Shown: positions 16,401 to 23,313 of the stretch, one piece after another
Numbering within the stretch: position 1 is the first letter of the stretch
Layout of the letters: the number at the start of each line of letters is the position of its first letter
Origin: Bacteroidales bacterium UBA5537
GTDB lineage: Bacteria > Bacteroidota > Bacteroidia > Bacteroidales > Lentimicrobiaceae
Direction of reading: 5' to 3'
NCBI GenBank assembly: GCA_002426025.1
Contig: DINP01000058.1
Location: 28,086-51,398, forward strand
DNA length: 23,313 bases
The notes under the pieces: generated by a model
What the model was told of the DNA's origin: nothing
The model's database searches: none
Seen by the model: only the letters and a program-made list of their open reading frames with translations
Translations under genes and position numbers: made by a program

Positions 16401-17176
16401 AAATAACCTATACTCGTAAAGATGAGCTTGGGGATTTGATAAACGAGTACAATATGATGGTTGATAAACTTACTGAAAGTGCTGAAAAACTTGCGCGATC
16501 AGAAAGAGAAAGTGCATGGCGTGAAATGGCCCGTCAGGTTGCGCACGAAATCAAAAATCCTCTCACACCCATGAAGCTGAATATTCAGCATTTAAGAAAA
16601 TCGTGGGACGATAAGGCGCCCGATTGGGAAACCCGGCTTGATAAAACCACCCAAACCCTAATTGAACAGATAGATTCACTGGCTGCCATTGCGAGTGCTT
16701 TCTCAGATTTTGCCAAATTACCCGCCCCTCTGAATAAAAAAACCGAGCTTGGCGCAATTATCCGCAATACCCTCTCTTTGTTTAACCAGCATCCTGAAAT
16801 TAAATTCACTTTTACACATCCTGATGATAATTGCTTCGTTTTTGCAGATGAAAAGCAACTTTCGCGGGTGTTTATCAACCTGTTCAACAATGCGGTTCAG
16901 GCGGTGCCTTCGAAACAAAAGGGGCAAGTGCATATTCAACTTCTGACTATTGAGAATTTTCACCGCATCGAAATATCAGACAATGGATCAGGAATCGACG
17001 AAGAAAAGAAATCGAAGATATTTTCGCCTAATTTTACTACCAAATCAGGTGGAATGGGCCTTGGGCTTGCTATGGTAAAAAACATAATTGATAATGCCGG
17101 TGGTGAAATCAGTTTTACCTCTGAAAAGGGCTCAGGAACGACCTTTATCATAACTTTGCCTGTTTTAGCTGAATAG
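13469..17176 (+). CDS. Giant NtrY-like multi-pass membrane histidine kinase
   Basis: At 1235 residues this sensor kinase is much larger than NtrY proteins (usually about 700-770). One N-terminal span (about 17-38) is followed by a roughly 165-residue exposed region, a block of about eight spans (209-474), a soluble stretch (about 475-725), two spans (about 727-747 and 760-783), a second sensor-like loop (784-925), and a final span (about 928-955), about twelve in all. A HAMP linker (958-1010) leads to the H-box VAHEIKNPLTPMKLNIQHL with phospho-acceptor H1026. The N-box NLFNNAVQAV (N1141), G1 DNGSGID (D1171), FSPNFTTKS and G2 GGMGLGLA (from 1194) are intact, so it should be active. The start is TTG at 13469; no ATG precedes the first span in frame. 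No response regulator is adjacent. The flippase gene follows after a short gap. Confidence 0.88.
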   Translation: MKSLKLNTVQIRKHAPWIMLLMSGMFVFAAFLFSLSYFANHKPDKLVSAFTYTLNERYKKTDQYLKKLSSQKSEPTFESLSKFSDELEKNYSLFVFKNDLLFYWSDNSIYPDISTSDSLFHSRIIKAGNGLYQIGTKTSEKYTYIISDLIKSDYSYQNEYLSPAFNPVYSITPDFEVKINGDGFPVKDSEGKLLLSLKQQNQTTIYSDKAIAILYLLYLFGFISLIIAIYLIYLKITPLKSYPLLIIFFVIDVYIIRATLIYFNIPTSLNASDLFSPVNFAYSSFLPSLGDFFTDSMVTTILFYLIYRIYSISEIKLPENKAVRNLISTGLTSIAVFFFYFICYLLNILINNSSFSLNLSNISEFSVYGIMAYFIIAFILTAFYFISFTIYKRVFLNSGPGIASGIFLMVNLLFYTIGINQGFFVPESMLLLLQGAYFISLILIFSKIILFPNLTSISILVLILTMVSSYSLYINKSKKEKNERKLIALRLSSDRDKMGEFLFADIEKKIQKDPTLERLYQEAWSDPSKEAKCVEYVKSNLFKGYWSRYNIQVTLCFPGKSLQIRPSNYIIGCQEYFSDIIKRLGETTASPSLYFIRESYDASSYMANIPMSNRENGPQNAYLVIELSPKYVPKGLGYPELLMDNSNTARADMSEYSYSIFFRDELVKNVGEYNYGVNETRELPSPADFIFFDKNGYNHLYHIINKDTRLVISKRNEGLLDKLSPFTYQLVFHIFLILVIFLIYNLRNLGRKRNLDFKTRLQLMVVILVLFASMSVGLTTLINIRNLNDKKNRDMLSEKAHSVLIELEHKLASLDILDKSQKIYLEELLTKFSLVYFSDINLYDINGRLLASSRPQIFDEGLKSELMSAGPYSQLARNKRTLFIDNEKIGNYKYLSAYLPFRNEQNKLTAYINLPYFAREQELRQEISAFLVAFINIYVILTVLAVFISILAGNYLMRPLQIIRNRFSSLNLGRTNEKITYTRKDELGDLINEYNMMVDKLTESAEKLARSERESAWREMARQVAHEIKNPLTPMKLNIQHLRKSWDDKAPDWETRLDKTTQTLIEQIDSLAAIASAFSDFAKLPAPLNKKTELGAIIRNTLSLFNQHPEIKFTFTHPDDNCFVFADEKQLSRVFINLFNNAVQAVPSKQKGQVHIQLLTIENFHRIEISDNGSGIDEEKKSKIFSPNFTTKSGGMGLGLAMVKNIIDNAGGEISFTSEKGSGTTFIITLPVLAE

Positions 17177-17202
17177 TTCTTTAATTTGCTAAAAAATTGG
17201 TT

Positions 17203-18693
17203 TTGAACCCTCTGAAAAAACTTGCCGGCCAGACAGCAATTTACGGACTGCCCACAATTATTGGCCGATTACTTAATTACCTGCTTGTGCCACTTTATAC
17301 CCGTGTGTTTTTACCGGGTGAATATGGGATTGTAACAGAACTTTATGCTTATGTTGCATTTCTATTTGTCATTCTTACTTACGGTATGGAAACCGCTTTT
17401 TTCAGGTTTGCTAACAAGGCAGAATTCAAAAACAAGGTTTTCGGCACATCCCTGCTCACACTGATTGTATCTTCAGCATTTTTCCTGATCGCAGTTCTTC
17501 TTTCAGCACCTTTTCTTTCACTTCAACTCGGGTATGAAGGACATCCCGAATATGTAAAATGGTTTGCTATGATATTGGCTGCAGATGCCATAGCTACAAT
17601 ACCTTATGCCAATCTCAGGTTCAAAAACAAACCTCTGCGTTTTGCTCTTGTTAAAATAACAAACATTGCCGCCAATATTGGGTTCAATCTGTTTTTTATC
17701 CTGCTTTGCCCATATATAATTGCTCAAAATCCCGAAGGTGAATTGGCCGGAATCATTCACCTGATTTACAATCCGAAAATCGGGGTTGGTTATATCTTTA
17801 TTTCGAACCTGATAGCCAGTATTCTAACGCTGATTATGCTTATTCCTGAAATGCCCCTCAGGAAACTCAATATAAACATGCAATTGCTAAGGCAAATGCT
17901 GAAATATAGCTGGCCGCTCCTTATTTTTGGCCTTGCCGGAATAGTTAATGAAACCTTCGACAGGGTTATTCTAAAACATCTGTTGCCTGACAAATCAGAT
18001 GCAATGGCCCAGCTTGGAATTTACGGTGCCTGCTACAAAATCTCTATTTTAATGACCCTGTTTATTCAAACATACAGATACGCGGCTGAGCCTTTCTTTT
18101 TCGATCAATCGGGAAGTAAAAATGCCCGGGAAACCTACTCGGCAATGATGCATTACTTTATCATTGTTTGCCTGTTTATTTTCCTCGGTATCATGTTGTA
18201 TATTGATGTGGTTATGCTGTTTGTTGGCAAAGATTTCAGGGAAGGGGCAGGGGTTGTTCCCATTTTGCTGCTGGCCAATCTGTTTCTTGGAGTGTTCTAC
18301 AACCTTAGTGTCTGGTTTAAACTTACCGACCGAACCAAAACCGGTGCAGGCATCTCGCTAGCCGGAGCCGCTATCACGTTGGTTTTAAACCTGATTCTGA
18401 TCCCCATTATGGGATATATGGGTGCCGCCTGGGCAACATTAATCTGTTATGCTTCAATGATGATAATGTCTTACATCATCGGACAGAAACATTATCCGAT
18501 AAAATATAACTTAAAGGGAGCTTTGAAATATAGCATCCTTAGTCTGGCAGTATATCTGATATCAGTGCTGCTTGTTCCCGAAACAGGTTGGCTCAGATAT
18601 CTTATAAATACCTTTATGCTGCTCGGTTTTGCAGCCTATGTTTTCCTTTCGGAAAAGCAAAGGTTCAGGTCGGTAGTTAACAAAGCCTTTTAA
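17203..18693 (+). CDS. Wzx-type polysaccharide/lipid flippase (MATE-like fold)
   Basis: This integral inner-membrane protein of 496 residues has about 14 hydrophobic spans, matching the polysaccharide biosynthesis/oligosaccharide flippase family. It probably moves a lipid-linked glycan or a peptidoglycan precursor across the membrane. Seen: the N-terminal KKLAGQTAIYGLPTIIGRLLNYLLVPLYTRVF, highly typical of Bacteroidota members, FDRVILKHLLP in the middle, YAAEPFFF, the YNLSVWFKLTDRTKTGAGIS loop, and GYMGAAWATLICY near the end. No ATG is available. TTG at 17203 gives the usual MNPLKKLAG start; TTG at 17197 would add two residues. It lies 26 bases after the kinase gene and 58 before dut. No glycosyltransferases flank it, so it is not in a classical capsule locus. 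Confidence 0.88.
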   Translation: MNPLKKLAGQTAIYGLPTIIGRLLNYLLVPLYTRVFLPGEYGIVTELYAYVAFLFVILTYGMETAFFRFANKAEFKNKVFGTSLLTLIVSSAFFLIAVLLSAPFLSLQLGYEGHPEYVKWFAMILAADAIATIPYANLRFKNKPLRFALVKITNIAANIGFNLFFILLCPYIIAQNPEGELAGIIHLIYNPKIGVGYIFISNLIASILTLIMLIPEMPLRKLNINMQLLRQMLKYSWPLLIFGLAGIVNETFDRVILKHLLPDKSDAMAQLGIYGACYKISILMTLFIQTYRYAAEPFFFDQSGSKNARETYSAMMHYFIIVCLFIFLGIMLYIDVVMLFVGKDFREGAGVVPILLLANLFLGVFYNLSVWFKLTDRTKTGAGISLAGAAITLVLNLILIPIMGYMGAAWATLICYASMMIMSYIIGQKHYPIKYNLKGALKYSILSLAVYLISVLLVPETGWLRYLINTFMLLGFAAYVFLSEKQRFRSVVNKAF

Positions 18694-18697
18694 TGCT

Positions 18698-18705
18698 TAA
18701 TTTTG
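18698..18705 (+). promoter_or_regulatory. -7 promoter box of dut
   Basis: TAATTTTG, followed by CGC, matches TAnnTTTG and begins five bases after the flippase stop codon. Transcription would begin near 18712, about 40 bases before the dut ATG. No TTG is seen at the -33 position, so read-through from upstream is also possible. Confidence 0.5.
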
Positions 18706-18751
18706 CGCTCTGTTTGGTAATTCACCTTGAATATTCAATATCAATTTCTTT

Positions 18752-19186
18752 ATGCAGATCAGAATTGTAAATAAATCGCCACATACGCTACCGGCTTATG
18801 AAACCATTGCTTCTGCAGGGATGGATCTGAGAGCTCATCTTTCTGAAACTGTTACACTAAAAACCCTGGAACGTGCGTTAATCCCAACCGGTTTGTTCAT
18901 TGAACTGCCAATCGGGCTCGAAGCACAGATAAGACCCCGCAGTGGGTTGGCTGCCCGTTCAGGCATCACCATTCTGAATTCGCCCGGCACAATTGACGCC
19001 GATTACCGTGGTGAAATAAAGATAATTATTGTCAATCTTTCGACTGAACCATTCACCATAAATAATGGAGACCGCATTGCCCAGATGATTATTGCAAAAC
19101 ACGAAAAAGCTGAGTGGATAAGTGTTGATGAACTAAATACTTCTGAACGCGGAACTGGTGGTTTTGGCCACACCGGAAAGGATTAA
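18752..19186 (+). CDS. dut: Deoxyuridine 5'-triphosphate nucleotidohydrolase (dUTPase)
   Basis: The enzyme hydrolyses dUTP to dUMP and pyrophosphate, keeping uracil out of DNA and supplying dUMP for thymidylate synthesis. It acts as a cytoplasmic homotrimer. At 144 residues it has all five trimeric dUTPase motifs: AGMDLRAHL (22-30), RPRSGLA (61-67), GTIDADYRGEI (79-89) holding the catalytic aspartate of the DxDY pattern (D84), NGDRIAQMII (105-114), and RGTGGFGHTG (133-142), where His replaces the Ser found in E. coli. It is followed after 44 bases by the TPR gene, the start of a conserved Bacteroidota gene string. Confidence 0.97.
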   Translation: MQIRIVNKSPHTLPAYETIASAGMDLRAHLSETVTLKTLERALIPTGLFIELPIGLEAQIRPRSGLAARSGITILNSPGTIDADYRGEIKIIIVNLSTEPFTINNGDRIAQMIIAKHEKAEWISVDELNTSERGTGGFGHTGKD

Positions 19187-19230
19187 GCCTTTCTTCTGCA
19201 TAATTGCTCAACTTAACTAATACCTGATTA

Positions 19231-20973
19231 ATGAAATTATCGAATATACTTTTGCTTCTGTTCCTGCTGGTTTCGCCGCTTATAGGTCTGGCTCAGGATT
19301 TACCCGAAGGTGGAGAGGAAGGACTGAGTCAGGCCGAAGCCCGCATTTTACGTGATAAGCAGAAGGTGCGTGATCTGTTTTTTGATGCCAACAAAGCCAA
19401 AATCACCGACAATAAAGATAAAGCCATAGAATTGTTTACCGAGTGCATTACAGAAGATCCTGCTAACGATGCTGCATGGTATGAGCTTGCTTTGTTGTAT
19501 TATAATCAGAAAGATATCACCAAATCTATCCAACATGCCGTAAAAGCCTGGGAGTTAGATCCAAATAATACCTGGTATTCGTTAACACTGGCAGGTCTAT
19601 ACAGTAACAACTCACAGCCTGCGGAAGCACTGAAAATTTATCAGAAGCTCTACGCTGCGAATCCCGGAAACACTGATTACGCGCTCGAACTGGCGAATAC
19701 ATGGCTGCAACTCGACAAACCACAGGAAGCCATTGATATTTATAACCAGCTTGAATCTAAAATAGGGGTAACCGAAGAATTCTCTATGCAGAAACATCGC
19801 ATTTACCTGGCTATGGGTAAGGAGAAGAAAGCACTCGAAGAACTTGAAAAACTGGCTGATGCCAATCCCGGCGACAGCCGTATATTATCCTTATTGGCCG
19901 AATTCTACAATATGCAGGGCAATGATGATAAAACACTGAAAATTTACAATAAGATACTCGAAGTTGATCCTGAGAATCCATATATCAATATTTCGCTGGC
20001 AGACTTCTATCGTAAAAAGGGTGATATTAAAAAGGCTACTGAAGCACTAAAAACCGGTTTTGCCAATCCTTACCTTGATGCAAATACCAAAGTTCAGATT
20101 ATGATGACCTACTATTCGCAAACCGGTGATTATGATGGCATTGAACAGGATGTTCTGGAACTTTCGCGCATCATTACCGATATGCACCCTAACGAACCTA
20201 GAGCACTTTTGCTAAGAGGAGAAATGCTGATGATGTCGGAGAAATGGGATGAGGCCATAGAGATATTCCGTAGGGTAAATACGCTTGATCCGGGAAAATA
20301 TCAGGTATGGGAAAATATTCTCAGAATCAATGCCATTACCAATAATTTTGAAATGCTTGCGCGGGAAAGCGAACAAGCTATCGAATTATTTCCGGTTCAA
20401 CCTCTGCCATATTATTTTAATGGCTACTCAAATTACCTGTTGAAAAACTTTGACAAAGCAATAGAATCGTTAACTACCGGAGTCCGGTTTGTTTTAAATG
20501 ACAACACCATGCTTTCTGATTTTTACAGTCTAACCGGCGATGCATATCATTCAGCTAAAAAATCATCGGAATCTTTTAGTGCTTATGAATCTTCTTTGAA
20601 ATATAACCCTGAGAATGCTGTTGTATTAAACAATTATGCCTACTACTTATCACTTGAAGGTGAAAACCTTGACAAAGCAGAGCAAATGGCAGAGAAATCA
20701 AACCGCTTAAGTCCAAATAACCCTACTTACCTCGACACCTGGGCCTGGGTTCTTTATAAACAGGGCAAATATGAAAAGGCGTTGGCAAATATGGAAAAGG
20801 TAATTCAGCTTGATAGCAAACCTGACGCGGTCGTTCTTGAGCATTACGGGGATATTCTTTACCGTTTGAACAGGACAACCGAAGCCCTGGAATGGTGGAA
20901 AAAAGCAAAAGCATCAGGGGAGGGATCTGAACTTCTTGAATTGAAAGTTAAAGATGGAAAAATTCATGAATAA
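19231..20973 (+). CDS. Secreted tetratricopeptide-repeat protein
   Basis: This 580-residue protein has an N-terminal signal peptide (hydrophobic core LLLLFLLVSPLIGL, probable cleavage after A21 before QD), so it is likely periplasmic or membrane-attached. The rest is a solenoid of tetratricopeptide repeats. Recognisable units include AAWYELALLYYNQKDITKSI, TWYSLTLAGLYSNNSQPAEA, SRILSLLAEFYNMQGNDDKT, PYINISLADFYRKKGDIKKA and the C-terminal PTYLDTWAWVLYKQGKYEKA, which is the TYLDTWAW variant common in such proteins. TPR solenoids bind protein partners and no enzymatic motif is seen. The gene overlaps the start of the DUF4292 gene, which points to translational coupling with that lipoprotein and to a shared envelope role. 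Confidence 0.88.
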   Translation: MKLSNILLLLFLLVSPLIGLAQDLPEGGEEGLSQAEARILRDKQKVRDLFFDANKAKITDNKDKAIELFTECITEDPANDAAWYELALLYYNQKDITKSIQHAVKAWELDPNNTWYSLTLAGLYSNNSQPAEALKIYQKLYAANPGNTDYALELANTWLQLDKPQEAIDIYNQLESKIGVTEEFSMQKHRIYLAMGKEKKALEELEKLADANPGDSRILSLLAEFYNMQGNDDKTLKIYNKILEVDPENPYINISLADFYRKKGDIKKATEALKTGFANPYLDANTKVQIMMTYYSQTGDYDGIEQDVLELSRIITDMHPNEPRALLLRGEMLMMSEKWDEAIEIFRRVNTLDPGKYQVWENILRINAITNNFEMLARESEQAIELFPVQPLPYYFNGYSNYLLKNFDKAIESLTTGVRFVLNDNTMLSDFYSLTGDAYHSAKKSSESFSAYESSLKYNPENAVVLNNYAYYLSLEGENLDKAEQMAEKSNRLSPNNPTYLDTWAWVLYKQGKYEKALANMEKVIQLDSKPDAVVLEHYGDILYRLNRTTEALEWWKKAKASGEGSELLELKVKDGKIHE

Positions 20974-21799
20974 GACAACAATAAAAAAAGCATTCTCTTT
21001 CCTGATAATAATTTCAACTTTAATCCTGGCGGATTCATGTGGTTCGGTACGACACACAATCAAAGAACCGCTAAAAGAGGAGGGAGCTGAATATCTGTTC
21101 AGTCATTTAAAGTCAAATGAGCTGAAATACGACTTTTTCTCGGCCAAGTTTTCAGCTTCATTTTACCAGCAAAGAAATCAAACATCATTCAGCGGACAAA
21201 TCCGTATTCAGAAAGACAGTCTTATATGGATATCAATTTCGCCAGTTCTGGGCATTGAAATGGCCCGTTTGCTCATAACCAACGACTCGGTGAAGTACAT
21301 GAACCGCATTGATAACAATTACTTTATCAGCGATTTCAATTATATTAACTCCCTTATCAACAGCACCCTCGACTTTGATATGCTTCAGGCTTTTCTGACA
21401 GGTAACGATTTTTCATTTTATGAAAACAGCTCTTTCAGGCCGGGAGTTGATAATCAGGAATATAAATTGATTACAACCAACCGAAGAAAGCTTAAGAAAT
21501 ATGTAAGGAATAACCAGGAAATCAATATTCCTATTCAAAATATTTGGTTGAGCCCTGAAACGTTTAAAATATCCCGTGTGCTGATTCGCGAACTTCAACA
21601 AGGAGGAAGAAAGCTGGAAGGAAAATATGAGTATGAACTTGAAGGAAATCAGCTTGTGCCACATAAGCTCAGCTTTGATCTGGAAACATCGGAACACAAA
21701 AACCAGATAAATGTTGAATATTCAAAAGTTAGCATCACCGAATCACTGTCCTTTCCGTTCAGGATACCTGATAAATATACACGGGTTGAAAAGTTTTAA
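20966..21799 (+). CDS. DUF4292-family lipoprotein
   Basis: The predicted outer-membrane-type lipoprotein has 277 residues from the ATG at 20966. Its hydrophobic leader, FSFLIIISTLILADS, ends at Cys25 (CGS), a serviceable lipobox, though its -3 to -1 residues (ADS) are not the classical LAG/LSG. The mature part is beta-rich: DFFSAKFSASFYQQRNQTSFSGQIRIQKDSLIWISISPVLGIEMARLLIT is typical of DUF4292, whose fold is related to LolA/LolB-type lipid-binding proteins by general resemblance. The stop of the TPR gene lies inside this start (ATGAATAA), giving an 8-base overlap. An ATG at 20954 would add four residues. The EnvC-like gene follows 11 bases after. The function is unknown. Confidence 0.85.
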   Translation: MNKTTIKKAFSFLIIISTLILADSCGSVRHTIKEPLKEEGAEYLFSHLKSNELKYDFFSAKFSASFYQQRNQTSFSGQIRIQKDSLIWISISPVLGIEMARLLITNDSVKYMNRIDNNYFISDFNYINSLINSTLDFDMLQAFLTGNDFSFYENSSFRPGVDNQEYKLITTNRRKLKKYVRNNQEINIPIQNIWLSPETFKISRVLIRELQQGGRKLEGKYEYELEGNQLVPHKLSFDLETSEHKNQINVEYSKVSITESLSFPFRIPDKYTRVEKF

Positions 21800-21810
21800 T
21801 TAATGCTGAA

Positions 21811-23058
21811 ATGATAAAATTGAGACTGATAAAATTTATTGCTTTTTTGGTTTTTGCAAGCATTTGTGCTGTCATGGCTCAGAGTGTATATGGTCAGGAT
21901 AGTAAAACGCAACTGCAGAATAAAAAAGCAAAGATCGAAGAGGAGATTAATTATACCAACAAGTTGCTTGACGAGACAAAAAAGAGCAAACAGGTTTCGC
22001 TCAATCAACTTGTGCTGCTCAACAAACAGATCAGTAAACGTCAGGAACTTATTGCAGCAATTAATGGAGAAATCAATAATCTTGATCATCAGATAGAAGA
22101 AACCAATGATACCATCAACCATCTGACAAGCACTATCAAGAAATTGAAAGAAGAGTATGCCCGTATGATTTACTATGCCAGCAAAAACAGGAATGCATAT
22201 TCGAGGCTTATGTTTATTTTTTCTGCTGACGATTTTAACCAGGCATATCAGCGATTAAAATACTTTCAACAATACAGTAGCTACCGGCAAAACCAGGTGA
22301 GGGTAATTAAAGAAAACCAGTTGCTGTTGAACTCCAAAATCAATCTGCTCGAAAAGCAGAAATCGTATAAACTCTCGCTTAAGAGAACCGAAGAATCAGA
22401 AAAACAAAAACTAACGAGTGAAAAAAACATCCAGGATAAAACAGTAAAAAGCCTTTCGCAAAAAGAGAAAGACCTCTTGAAAAAACTCCGCGAAAGCGAA
22501 AGAGCAGCCCGAAAATTGCAGAAAGCAATAGAAGATTTAATTGCTGAAGAGATTCGCAAGGCTAGTGAAGCTGCAAAAAAATCGGGAACCAAGCCTGCAG
22601 CAGAAAATAAATTCGGGCTTACCCCGGCCGAGATCAAGCTATCGTCTAATTTTGCCGGAAACAAAGGCCGTTTGCCATGGCCAACCGAAAGAGGTATAAT
22701 ATCTTCCACCTTTGGTGAACATCCGCACCCTGTTTTGAGAGGCATTAAAACCAAAAACAATGGCATTGACATTACCACAGGAAAAGGCGAGTCAGCAAGG
22801 GCTATATTCGATGGGGAAGTAACTTCTACCATGGTTCTGCCAAACTACAACAACGTAGTAATCATAAGGCATGGAGAGTTTTTGACCGTATATTCCAACC
22901 TCGACCAATTGTTTGTAAAAAAAGGTGATAAAGTAACCACCAAACAGCGGATTGGAATAATACAGGCAGATGATTCGGGTAAAACAAAGCTTCACTTCGA
23001 GCTCTGGCAGGGTAAAAATATTCAGAATCCTGAATCGTGGATACTACAATCGAGGTAA
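21811..23058 (+). CDS. EnvC-like murein hydrolase activator (degenerate LytM/M23 domain)
   Basis: This 415-residue periplasmic protein has a signal peptide (residues 1-28, ending VYGQD), long coiled coils over about 30-270, and a C-terminal LytM domain (about 287-412). EnvC proteins use this layout to activate peptidoglycan amidases at the division site. The fold markers are present (RGIISSTFGEHPHPVLRG, GIDITTGKGE, VVIIRHG, KLHFELW), but several zinc/catalytic His positions are changed. N316 stands where the first His of HxxxD should be, N363 replaces His in the YxHL segment, and K393 takes the first His of HxH, leaving only D320 and H395. It is therefore probably not a hydrolase itself but a regulator of one. 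It is the fourth gene of the dut-TPR-DUF4292 string. Confidence 0.9.
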   Translation: MIKLRLIKFIAFLVFASICAVMAQSVYGQDSKTQLQNKKAKIEEEINYTNKLLDETKKSKQVSLNQLVLLNKQISKRQELIAAINGEINNLDHQIEETNDTINHLTSTIKKLKEEYARMIYYASKNRNAYSRLMFIFSADDFNQAYQRLKYFQQYSSYRQNQVRVIKENQLLLNSKINLLEKQKSYKLSLKRTEESEKQKLTSEKNIQDKTVKSLSQKEKDLLKKLRESERAARKLQKAIEDLIAEEIRKASEAAKKSGTKPAAENKFGLTPAEIKLSSNFAGNKGRLPWPTERGIISSTFGEHPHPVLRGIKTKNNGIDITTGKGESARAIFDGEVTSTMVLPNYNNVVIIRHGEFLTVYSNLDQLFVKKGDKVTTKQRIGIIQADDSGKTKLHFELWQGKNIQNPESWILQSR

Positions 23059-23073
23059 AATAATCGGCTTACC

Positions 23074-23105
23074 TTGACAATTCGATTTTTAAATGAGTAA
23101 ATTTG
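23074..23105 (+). promoter_or_regulatory. Promoter of tatA (Bacteroidota type)
   Basis: TTG at 23074-23076 and TAAATTTG at 23098-23105 fit the -33/-7 pair. They are separated by 21 bases, the same spacing as at tRNA-Gln. The predicted leader is about 15 bases. Confidence 0.7.
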
Positions 23106-23127
23106 TGTACTTCTAAAAAACAAACAC

Positions 23128-23313
23128 ATGACAACAGGTATTCTTTTGGGTGTTATCGGCCCCTGGCAAATAGTTATAATTTTGGTTATCATTTTACTTC
23201 TTTTCGGAGGTAAAAAAATTCCTGAACTTATGAAGGGATTGGGAAAAGGAATCAAAGATTTTAAAGACGAGATGGAGAAAAAAGAGGATGATCCTGAAAA
23301 GAAAAAGGAGTAA
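23128..23313 (+). CDS. tatA: Sec-independent protein translocase subunit TatA
   Basis: This small membrane protein is the pore-forming component of the twin-arginine translocation system, which exports folded proteins. The 61 residues comprise an N-terminal transmembrane helix (about 13-27, PWQIVIILVIILLLF), the typical FGGKKIPEL hinge, an amphipathic helix (MKGLGKGIKDFKDEM) and a charged tail rich in K, E and D. All TatA/B features are present; the short length and absence of an extended C-terminal helix favour TatA over TatB. The stop codon is the last three bases of the window. It has its own promoter and follows the EnvC-like gene by 69 bases. TatC is not in view and may lie downstream. 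Confidence 0.93.
   Translation: MTTGILLGVIGPWQIVIILVIILLLFGGKKIPELMKGLGKGIKDFKDEMEKKEDDPEKKKE

Noticed and set aside
22281..22832. 183-codon antisense frame within the EnvC-like gene
   Set aside because: It is a Ser/Phe/Leu-rich shadow of the Lys/Glu-rich coiled coil on the plus strand, with no independent support.

Overview
The window is a stretch of chromosome from a member of the Bacteroidota, most likely Bacteroidales or a close relative. Three things point there: several start regions carry the Bacteroidota -7 promoter box TAnnTTTG, starts lack clear Shine-Dalgarno sequences, and the gene content and order (DUF4175, YbeY and MnmG; Dut, TPR lipoprotein-type genes and an EnvC-like protein) are typical of that phylum. 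I see no transposase, phage gene, CRISPR array or other sign of recent transfer; this looks like core chromosome.

Region by region. 1-1576 (+): the 3' part of glnS (glutaminyl-tRNA synthetase, cut by the window edge), then a tRNA-Gln(CTG) gene with its own promoter and a strong terminator. 1705-3911 (-): proX (a YbaK/ProX-type aminoacyl-tRNA editing enzyme), whose leader holds a heptamer tandem repeat, and gltX (glutamyl-tRNA synthetase). The first 4 kb is therefore a glutamine/glutamate tRNA-charging and proofreading cluster. 4097-6274 (+): a membrane class III adenylate cyclase with HAMP and a C-terminal TPR-like tail. 6432-9788 (+): a very large DUF4175 membrane/coiled-coil protein ending at a clear terminator. 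9881-12327 (+): ybeY (rRNA maturation) and mnmG (tRNA wobble modification). 12356-13255 (+): a SAM-dependent methyltransferase with an N-terminal zinc-knuckle-like segment. 13469-17176 (+): a 1235-residue, multi-membrane-span NtrY-like histidine kinase without a neighbouring response regulator. 17203-18693 (+): a Wzx-type polysaccharide flippase. 18752-23313 (+): dut, a secreted TPR protein, a DUF4292 lipoprotein, an EnvC-like degenerate LytM protein, and tatA, which ends at the last base of the window.

The most striking non-coding signal is a pair of ParB-binding parS-like 16-mers, one on each side of mnmG (10431-10446 and 12348-12363). They are inverted relative to each other and identical over 15 of 16 bases. 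The downstream copy contains the GTG start codon of the methyltransferase gene. They suggest that the window lies in the origin-proximal chromosome-segregation domain, where ParB/SMC loading would take place. Other points of interest are the period-7 repeat in the proX leader, the outsized orphan kinase, the adenylate cyclase, and three successive genes with apparent non-ATG starts.
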